Assembly: GCA_021767245.1 (NCBI GenBank)
Contig: JAASTO010000175.1
Span: 1 to 5,443 of the forward strand
DNA length: 5,443 nt
DNA from: Balneolaceae bacterium
Lineage (GTDB): Bacteria > Bacteroidota > Rhodothermia > Balneolales > Balneolaceae
Direction: 5' to 3'
Positions 1 to 4,711 of the stretch are shown piece by piece (the stretch's first letter is position 1; each line of letters opens with the position of its first letter). Both the position numbers and the translations under genes were made by a program. A model generated the notes under the pieces. The model did not search any database. It saw nothing but the letters and a program-made list of their open reading frames with translations, and was not told the origin of the DNA.

Positions 1-426
1 CTGGAGCTTATGCTCAAAGAATTGAGACAAACAGTGGCTGATCCTGATAAAGATATTGATCTTATACTTGATTCAGAGCCTCTTTATATGAATCTGAATC
101 AGGCTGTTCCATTGGCTTTGATCATTAATGAACTTGTTTCAAATGCCTACACGTTTGCATTTGAAGGCAGAACTGAGGGGCGCATCATGGTAGGCGTCAA
201 AGAAGAGGATGGAACCATAAAAGTCAGCGTCAAAGATGATGGAGTCGGGCTGCCGGAGAATTTTAAATTTGAGGAAAGTCCAACCTTGGGTACTACGATC
301 GTTATGTCCTATTCTAAACAATTGAAAGCTGATGTCAGTATTGAGTCAGATCATGGCACCCATATTCAGCTGACTCTCAAAAACATCAAGGATGCGACCG
401 GAACTTCATTCAAGGTTGCATTTTAA
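1..426 (+). CDS. Sensor histidine kinase, C-terminal ATPase part (5' end outside window)
   Basis: This is the last 141 residues of a cytoplasmic histidine kinase that would phosphorylate itself and pass the phosphate to a response regulator. The reading frame is open from base 1, so the gene begins upstream; the phosphorylated histidine and any sensor domain are not visible. Visible residues 1-35 resemble the end of a HisKA_2 dimerisation region. The HATPase_c fold follows: an N box around NELVSNAY (Asn48, ATP/Mg contact), a G1 box DDGVGLP at 79-85, a shortened G2-like segment TLGTTIV at 95-101, and a closing strand GTHIQLTL at 119-126. The order and the short spacing between G1 and G2 fit the HisKA_2/HWE-like group rather than classical HisKA kinases. 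Oddly, the N box reads NAYTFAF where relatives usually have a Lys-His pair (NALKHAF-like). It ends 4 bases before the convergent pseudouridine synthase gene. The family call is firm; the signal and partner are unknown. Confidence 0.85.
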   Translation: MELMLKELRQTVADPDKDIDLILDSEPLYMNLNQAVPLALIINELVSNAYTFAFEGRTEGRIMVGVKEEDGTIKVSVKDDGVGLPENFKFEESPTLGTTIVMSYSKQLKADVSIESDHGTHIQLTLKNIKDATGTSFKVAF

Positions 427-430
427 GGCA

Positions 431-1123
431 TCAATACTCAAACATATTCCAGGGCTGACCGGTGGGTTTTGGAGCCTTGAGGATCATCAATTCTTTTGTG
501 GTAGGGTGTTCCAGCTCCAGCTTAACGGCTCGTAAGGCTATGTCCTTGCCCCGGGCAGATTGTGGGTTGCCATATTTATGATCTCCCCAAAGTGGATAAC
601 CCTCTTTGGCAAACTGAACCCGAATTTGATGAGGCCTTCCGGTGATTAGGTCCACTTCTATGATGCTAAAATTATCGTTGGTTTTAACCGTGATAAACTT
701 CAGTCTCGATTCCTTGGCATTTCTTTTTGGGGATTTAAAGGCCTTAACCGTGTTTAAGTGATTGTCTTTCTCTATAAAATGAACCCATTCCCCAAAAACA
801 GGAGTTTGACCCTCAACCAATGCCCAGTAAGTCTTGTTGATAGTTCGCTTTCGGATCTGATAGGAGAGTCTTGATGCGGCTTTGGAAGTTTTAGCCAACA
901 CCATGACCCCGCTAACCGGACGATCTAATCTATGGACCAATCCCAGGTACACATTACCCGGTTTGTTATATTTTTTCTTGATGTAAGCTTTACAAAGGTT
1001 CAGTACATCCGGATCACCGGTATGGTCTTCTTGTGAAAGCACACCTGCCGGTTTATCGATCACTAGCAAATGATTGTCTTCGTAAATTATAGGAATGTTG
1101 GGAGAGGTCTGAGTTGTATTCAT
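431..1123 (-). CDS. RluA-family RNA pseudouridine synthase
   Basis: This 230-residue enzyme would isomerise specific uridines in rRNA or tRNA to pseudouridine in the cytoplasm. It shows the RluA hallmarks in order: an N-terminal strand IIYEDNHLLVIDKPAG (12-27), the catalytic motif HRLDRPVSG (64-72, catalytic Asp67), KTYWALVEG (97-105), and the late family motif GRPHQIRVQ (162-170) followed by GDHKYG (180-185). There is no S4 RNA-binding domain before the catalytic domain, as in the short RluA-type members, so the substrate site cannot be named. HRLDRPVSG instead of the HRLDxxTSG of RluC/RluD is a variant I associate with Bacteroidota-type paralogs. The ATG at 1121-1123 was chosen. A TTG 30 bases further upstream would add ten residues without family resemblance and lacks a ribosome site. 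No Shine-Dalgarno sequence precedes the ATG. The gene diverges from uvrC and converges on the kinase gene. Confidence 0.93.
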   Translation of the reverse strand: MNTTQTSPNIPIIYEDNHLLVIDKPAGVLSQEDHTGDPDVLNLCKAYIKKKYNKPGNVYLGLVHRLDRPVSGVMVLAKTSKAASRLSYQIRKRTINKTYWALVEGQTPVFGEWVHFIEKDNHLNTVKAFKSPKRNAKESRLKFITVKTNDNFSIIEVDLITGRPHQIRVQFAKEGYPLWGDHKYGNPQSARGKDIALRAVKLELEHPTTKELMILKAPKPTGQPWNMFEY

Positions 1124-1207
1124 AGACTCAAAATTAGGTATTCTAAAAACCAATAATAGCAGAATTTGTTAGAAAAACTTCTTAACTCGTTGTTTGTATA
1201 TCTGCCT

Positions 1208-1246
1208 GAACCGGTGATTCCTCTATGCATTATGAACCGGCGGTTC
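1208..1246. promoter_or_regulatory. Two similar palindromic operator-like sites upstream of uvrC
   Basis: GAACCGGTGATTC (1208-1220) and GAACCGGCGGTTC (1234-1246) lie 26 bases apart in the divergent spacer. The second is a perfect 6+1+6 inverted repeat around a central G; the first shares its left half exactly and differs at two positions in the right half. Paired dyads of this sort are typical of repressor or activator sites. They lie 114 bases or more before the uvrC start and 85 bases or more before the pseudouridine synthase start, so either gene could be the target. The half-site GAAC/GTTC recalls the Gram-positive LexA box (GAAC-N4-GTTC), but the spacing here is 5 bases, so a LexA assignment is not justified from sequence alone. 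Confidence 0.4.
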
Positions 1247-1359
1247 GTAACAAGCTTTATTTGCTACGCTTTCCTTTAAACTGTTTTGATTTGATAAGTA
1301 GCCAAAGAAAAACGTTTCATCTCATGCATCCCTGACCAAAAATCTTTTATCTTCACCCC

Positions 1360-3207
1360 ATGAGTAACGAAGGACAAGTCAAACTCTCCGAAAAAGTCGC
1401 CAATTTACCTACCTCACCGGGGGTATATATCTACAAAGATGCCAACGATTCGGTGTTGTATGTAGGTAAGGCAAAGCGTCTGAGAAATCGGGTACGTTCA
1501 TATTTTCAGGATTCACGCCCTCAGGATGGACGCATAAAAACCATGGTCTCCAAAATTGATGACCTTGAAATATTTGTGACTGACTCAGAGGCTGAAGCGC
1601 TCATACTTGAAAATAATCTTATCAAACAGTATCAACCCCGGTACAATATTATGTATCGGGATGATAAGTCCTATCCATACATCTGCATCACCGACGAAAC
1701 CAAACCACGCGTTTACCCAACCCGAACGGTAGTGAAGGATGGTAGCAAATATTTTGGTCCTTACGATAATGTAGGAGCTATGAAGCGCATGCTTGAAACC
1801 ATCAGAAAAGCATTTGGACTGTGTACCTGTGCTGTTTCTCAAAAGAATATAGATAAGACCAAAAGTGTACCTAATTGGCATTCTTGTTTTGATGATTATC
1901 TGGAAAACTGTTCCGGAGACTGGGACGATGAAGTCTATCAGGCCACGATAAAAAAAGTGGAAAGAATGCTGAATGGGCAGACCGACCAGTTGATCCGTGA
2001 GCTAAAAGAAGAGATGCAGATCGCGTCAGATTCCCTGGCTTTTGAGGAGGCCGCTCAACTCAGAGACAGCCTTGAAGCTGTACAGCACTACAGTCAAAAG
2101 ATGAAGATGGTGGTCTCCAAGAAAGTGGACCGCGATGTGTTTGCTATCCGAAAAGATGAGGAGATCGGAGAGGCATGTGGAGTATTGTTCAAGATTCGGG
2201 AAGGAAAGATGATCGGTAAATTCCACCGGTTCCTGAAAAATATTGATGGGTTGGAAATGGGAGAGATGCTTCAATCATTTGTTGAGGATTATTATACAGG
2301 GCAGTATATGGCCGCCATTCCGGATGAGGTGTATCTAAGCCATGAACTTCCTGAAACGGAGCCTTTGGAGCAGTATCTTCAGCAAGAAAGGGGGAAGATC
2401 GTTCCGGTTAATGTGCCACAGATCGGTGAAAAGAAGCAGCTCATCAAGATGGCACAGTCCAATGCGAAACTGCACCTGAATGAACGGGCTCTTGAAAAGG
2501 CCAAGGCAGAACGGGATCGAATACCACATGCAATTAAAGAATTAAAGGAACACCTGAAGTTGGATCGCCTTCCCCGAAGGATCGAGTGCTTTGATAACTC
2601 CAACCTGCAGGGAACCGACCCGGTAGCATCTATGGTCTGTTTTGTGGATGCCAAACCCAGAAAAAGTGAGTACAAACGGTTCAACATAAAAACGGTGGAA
2701 GGCCCTGACGACTTCGCCTCTATGAAAGAGATCCTTAGCCGACGTTACTCACGGGTTAAGAAAGATGGATTGCAGATCCCGGACCTTATTATTGTGGATG
2801 GCGGAAAGGGGCAATTGAGTTCAGCCGTGGATGCCCTGAAGGAAATAGATTTTTATGGGGAATGCGAGATCATAGGACTGGCCAAGCGATTGGAAGAAGT
2901 GTTTCTCCCCGGGATGAAGGATCCTATCATGATCCCTAAAAAATCAACCGCCTTGAAATTATTACAACATGCAAGAGATGAGGCTCACAGGTTTGCGATC
3001 ACTTTTCATCGTCAAAAAAGGGCTAAACGTACCGTGAAAACAGAATTATTGGATATTAACGGTGTTGGTGAGAAAACAGCTCAAAAACTATTGACCGAAT
3101 TGGGATCAGTAAAAAAGATCAAGGAAAAGAGTCTGCCCGAAATTCAATTGGTGGTTGGGGAAAAATTAGGTAAAAAAGTGTACAATTATTTTCACGATCA
3201 AACGTAG
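1360..3207 (+). CDS. uvrC: UvrABC excinuclease subunit C
   Basis: UvrC joins the UvrB-DNA complex at a bulky lesion and cuts the damaged strand on both sides, in nucleotide excision repair. The 615-residue length is normal. Domains in order: GIY-YIG nuclease for the 3' cut (about 14-96, with GVY at 21-23, YVG at 34-36, Lys37, Arg44, Glu84 and Asn96); a cysteine region (155-184); a UVR motif that contacts UvrB (about 210-245, LAFEEAAQLRDSLEAV); the RNase H-like nuclease for the 5' cut (about 405-550, with Asp412 in FDNSN, Asp450/451 in GPDDF, Asp480 in IVDGGKGQL and His543 in DEAHRF); and a C-terminal double helix-hairpin-helix DNA-binding region (about 562-613, INGVGEKTAQKLL). All expected catalytic residues are present. 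The cysteine region is unusual: Cys155, Cys157, Cys176 and Cys184 are present, but the usual last cysteine (C-x3-C) is Trp188. The ATG has no Shine-Dalgarno sequence, and no alternative start fits. No intrinsic terminator follows. Confidence 0.98.
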   Translation: MSNEGQVKLSEKVANLPTSPGVYIYKDANDSVLYVGKAKRLRNRVRSYFQDSRPQDGRIKTMVSKIDDLEIFVTDSEAEALILENNLIKQYQPRYNIMYRDDKSYPYICITDETKPRVYPTRTVVKDGSKYFGPYDNVGAMKRMLETIRKAFGLCTCAVSQKNIDKTKSVPNWHSCFDDYLENCSGDWDDEVYQATIKKVERMLNGQTDQLIRELKEEMQIASDSLAFEEAAQLRDSLEAVQHYSQKMKMVVSKKVDRDVFAIRKDEEIGEACGVLFKIREGKMIGKFHRFLKNIDGLEMGEMLQSFVEDYYTGQYMAAIPDEVYLSHELPETEPLEQYLQQERGKIVPVNVPQIGEKKQLIKMAQSNAKLHLNERALEKAKAERDRIPHAIKELKEHLKLDRLPRRIECFDNSNLQGTDPVASMVCFVDAKPRKSEYKRFNIKTVEGPDDFASMKEILSRRYSRVKKDGLQIPDLIIVDGGKGQLSSAVDALKEIDFYGECEIIGLAKRLEEVFLPGMKDPIMIPKKSTALKLLQHARDEAHRFAITFHRQKRAKRTVKTELLDINGVGEKTAQKLLTELGSVKKIKEKSLPEIQLVVGEKLGKKVYNYFHDQT

Positions 3208-3232
3208 ATGCTCTGTTGGGAAAAGGCTCACA

Positions 3233-3244
3233 TTAACATGTTAT
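3233..3244. repeat. TTAACATGTTAT palindrome, upstream copy
   Basis: This 12-mer contains a perfect 10-base palindrome, TAACATGTTA (3234-3243). It lies just after the uvrC stop. A close copy, TTGACATGTTAA, occurs at 3360-3371; each differs at one position from the ideal palindrome TTAACATGTTAA. They could be operator sites for the sigma-factor operon. It has no U-tract and is not a terminator. Confidence 0.35.
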
Positions 3245-3333
3245 TTGTAAAAGGTGTTGTGTGTGTTAAAATGGACGTAGCCGATGAGGTTGTTCATTCA
3301 GCTTTAACGCTCATTACGTTCTGACAAAACATA

Positions 3334-3362
3334 TTGAAACATTTAATCCTCAATATTGTTTG
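3334..3362 (+). promoter_or_regulatory. Candidate Bacteroidota-type promoter of the sigma-factor operon
   Basis: TTG (3334-3336), 17 bases, then TATTGTTTG (3354-3362) resembles the TTG / TAnnTTTG promoter of Bacteroidota, with one extra base inside the -7 element. Transcription from here would start around 3368-3371 and leave a leader of about 30 bases before the ATG at 3402. The imperfect -7 element makes this tentative. Confidence 0.35.
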
Positions 3363-3371
3363 ACATGTTAA
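3360..3371. repeat. TTGACATGTTAA palindrome, downstream copy
   Basis: This is the second copy of the palindrome seen at 3233-3244, 127 bases downstream; the shared core is ACATGTTA. It overlaps the end of the candidate -7 element and the predicted transcription start of the sigma gene, which is a position suited to repression or autoregulation. The link is an inference from position. Confidence 0.35.
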
Positions 3372-3388
3372 GAGCAAAATCCCAAATT

Positions 3389-3393
3389 AAGGG
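3389..3393 (+). promoter_or_regulatory. Ribosome binding site deciding the sigma-factor start
   Basis: AAGGG lies 8 bases before the ATG at 3402, a good Shine-Dalgarno match and spacing. A possible GTG start at 3393 shares its first base with this site, so the ATG is the better start. Confidence 0.6.
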
Positions 3394-3401
3394 TGACTAT
3401 T

Positions 3402-4043
3402 ATGAAATTAATTAAAAGACACGTAGACAAACCGGATTATAAGGGTCTTAAAGACCGTGAGCTTGTAAAGTATTTTAGAAAGAATGGAGATGAATCTGCA
3501 TTCAACGAGCTCATGAATCGTCACCAGCAAAAGATCTATTCATACATTTACAGTATGGTGATGAACCCTGAAATTGCTAACGATCTGTTTCAGACCACCT
3601 TTACCAAGGTCATCACTAAAATGGATGATACCTATAATGAGCAGGGGAAATGGATCGCGTGGGTAATGAGAATAGCCCATAATGCAACAATCGATTATTT
3701 AAGAAAACAAAAACGATATATCGACGTTAGTGGATGGAGTGATGAAGACTCCTCAACCGATTATTTTGATCGGATGGAAGATGAAAGTATTGTGGATGCA
3801 GACGAACAGCTGGTTGAAGACGAAACCCGTTCAAGTCTCATGAAGCATATTGCCAAGCTTCCAGAGGAGCAGCGTTCTGTGGTACTCTTAAGACATTACT
3901 ATGAAATGCCTTTTAAAGAGATCGCTGAGTTAACCGGTGTATCCATTAACACAGCCCTGGGGCGCATGAGATACGCACTCATTAATCTGAGAAAATATTT
4001 CGAGGAAGAAAGAGAAAAAGAAAAACATGCACAACACGGATGA
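3402..4043 (+). CDS. RNA polymerase sigma factor, sigma-70 family (ECF-like)
   Basis: This 213-residue protein would replace the main sigma factor on RNA polymerase and direct it to a dedicated set of promoters. Residues 34-105 form sigma region 2 (AFNELMNRHQQKIYSYIYSM, then the DLFQTTFTKV core-binding helix at 61-70, and the -10-recognition part WIAWVMRIAHNATIDYLRKQKR at 84-105). Residues about 144-200 form region 4, with LPEEQRSVVLLRHYYEMPFKEIA and a helix-turn-helix VSINTALGRMRYALINLRK for the -35 contact. There is no region 3, which places it with ECF sigma factors. The linker between the two domains (about 108-142) is longer and strongly acidic, which is unusual, and the tail (201-209) is charged Glu/Lys. 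Its end overlaps the start of the next gene by 17 bases, so the two are probably translated together. The regulon is not predictable from this window. Confidence 0.93.
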   Translation: MKLIKRHVDKPDYKGLKDRELVKYFRKNGDESAFNELMNRHQQKIYSYIYSMVMNPEIANDLFQTTFTKVITKMDDTYNEQGKWIAWVMRIAHNATIDYLRKQKRYIDVSGWSDEDSSTDYFDRMEDESIVDADEQLVEDETRSSLMKHIAKLPEEQRSVVLLRHYYEMPFKEIAELTGVSINTALGRMRYALINLRKYFEEEREKEKHAQHG

Positions 4044-4572
4044 TCATAAAGCTATTCGGTATCTGATGAAGGAAATGGATCCTTCAGAAGAACTGGAATT
4101 CGAAAAACAAATGCGGGAAGATGAAGATCTTTTGATAGAAGTTGAAAGCCTGAGAGCTACAAAAAGAAGGCTCTCAGCGCTTCCAGATCTCAACCCTCCC
4201 AAACATATCATTGATAACCTTTCTGAAGAAGCTGCAAAAGCTGCTCAAAAAAATGCCGGATTCAGCTTCAATAATTTATTTATAAAAGCTGCAGCTGCGG
4301 CAATATTATTAGCTTCTTTGACGGGTGGGTTTATTTATTACAGCTCAATGCCAACCGAAAACCCGGTAACTAACGCGTCGAGTAGTCAAACTATTGAGCC
4401 ATGGGTTGACCGAAATGACATATTGAGATACGCGGGTGAGGCTCCTCAAAACTCAGAAACAACTATTCATCCGGATCTATTGAAAAGCTACGATAGGCTA
4501 CAGCTTGTTAGTGAACCCATGGGGAATACCAGTCCATCTAACAGGATATTACTTACCGGCTCTTCTAATTAA
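4027..4572 (+). CDS. Single-pass membrane protein, probable anti-sigma factor
   Basis: This 181-residue protein has a helical, acidic N-terminal part (1-75), one predicted membrane segment (about 84-107, IKAAAAAILLASLTGGFIYY), and a polar C-terminal part (108-181) that would lie in the periplasm. The N-terminal segment IRYLMKEMDPSEELEFEKQM resembles the first helices of anti-sigma domains, which bind and silence a sigma factor. Position supports this: it starts inside the sigma gene, 17 bases before its stop. There is no HxxxCxxC zinc motif and no cysteine anywhere, so it is not a classical ZAS-type anti-sigma factor. There is also no recognisable periplasmic FecR domain; the C-terminal part is short and unfamiliar. 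No strong Shine-Dalgarno sequence lies at the right distance, in line with coupling to upstream translation. The anti-sigma role is inferred; a membrane scaffold or a regulator that activates the sigma factor remains possible. Confidence 0.75.
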   Translation: MHNTDDHKAIRYLMKEMDPSEELEFEKQMREDEDLLIEVESLRATKRRLSALPDLNPPKHIIDNLSEEAAKAAQKNAGFSFNNLFIKAAAAAILLASLTGGFIYYSSMPTENPVTNASSSQTIEPWVDRNDILRYAGEAPQNSETTIHPDLLKSYDRLQLVSEPMGNTSPSNRILLTGSSN

Positions 4573-4577
4573 ACGAC

Positions 4578-4634
4578 TGTTACACATTGCTTTAGTCAAA
4601 TAATGTGGAAAACTTCGCCTTTAAATGTGAATAA
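4578..4634. promoter_or_regulatory. Cluster of DnaA-box-like 9-mers upstream of parA
   Basis: TGTGGAAAA (4604-4612) and TGTGAATAA (4626-4634) each differ by one base from the DnaA box TGTGGATAA, in the same orientation and 22 bases apart (about two helical turns). A weaker inverted copy, TGTTACACA (4578-4586, two mismatches to TTATNCACA), faces them, so the left part also reads as an inverted repeat CACATT-N13-AATGTG (4583-4607). The cluster covers the candidate parA promoter. It may bind DnaA or a parA regulator; neither is shown here. Confidence 0.4.
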
Positions 4635-4643
4635 GTATTTTTG
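4614..4643 (+). promoter_or_regulatory. Candidate promoter of parA
   Basis: TATTTTTG (4636-4643) matches the Bacteroidota -7 element TAnnTTTG exactly. A near-match to the -33 TTG, TTC (4614-4616), lies 19 bases upstream. The start point would be near 4650, giving a leader of about 60 bases. The DnaA-like 9-mers overlap it. Confidence 0.5.
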
Positions 4644-4659
4644 TATGGCAGTAGACCTC

Positions 4660-4703
4660 GCTTTATATTAGAATTTATCATAAAACTATTACAAGCATAA
4701 AGC
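4660..4703 (+). repeat. Inverted repeat in the parA leader next to the ribosome site
   Basis: GCTTTAT (4660-4666) and ATAAAGC (4697-4703) are perfect 7-base arms with a 30-base AT-rich loop. The right arm touches the parA ribosome site AGGA (4704-4707). TTTAT at 4662-4666 could instead pair with ATAAA at 4680-4684, so two folds compete. In such AT-rich DNA this could be chance. Confidence 0.3.
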
Positions 4704-4711
4704 AGGATTTA

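Noticed and set aside
139..321. A 60-codon minus-strand frame opposite the histidine kinase
   Set aside because: It lies under the ATPase motifs of the kinase and shows no protein family features.
1124..1153. TTG at 1153 (minus) as the pseudouridine synthase start
   Set aside because: A rare start codon with no ribosome site; the ten added residues do not resemble the family N-terminus.
1234..1246. A Gram-positive LexA box (GAAC-N4-GTTC) upstream of uvrC
   Set aside because: The spacing between the half-sites is 5 bases, not 4, so it is reported only as an unassigned dyad.
2379..2687. Open frames on the minus strand inside uvrC (also 1585-1881, 2026-2274, 2335-2529)
   Set aside because: They lie opposite well-conserved UvrC domains, and their translations are rich in Cys, Ser, Phe and Leu with no family motif, as expected of antisense shadows.
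3208..3324. A 38-codon open frame starting at the ATG directly after the uvrC TAG stop, in the same frame
   Set aside because: A run this short is expected by chance, it has no ribosome site, and its translation shows no recognisable motif or clear continuation of UvrC.
3360..3388. TTGACA at 3360-3365 as a classical sigma-70 -35 box for the sigma gene
   Set aside because: No good -10 box lies about 17 bases downstream, and the start point would fall at the ribosome site. The bases are better explained by the palindrome and the end of the Bacteroidota-type -7 element.
3393..3401. GTG at 3393 as the sigma-factor start
   Set aside because: It overlaps the AAGGG ribosome site that correctly spaces the ATG at 3402, and it has no ribosome site of its own.
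4576..4598. GACT...AGTC hairpin after the membrane-protein gene as a terminator
   Set aside because: The stem has only 4 sure pairs and no U-tract follows.
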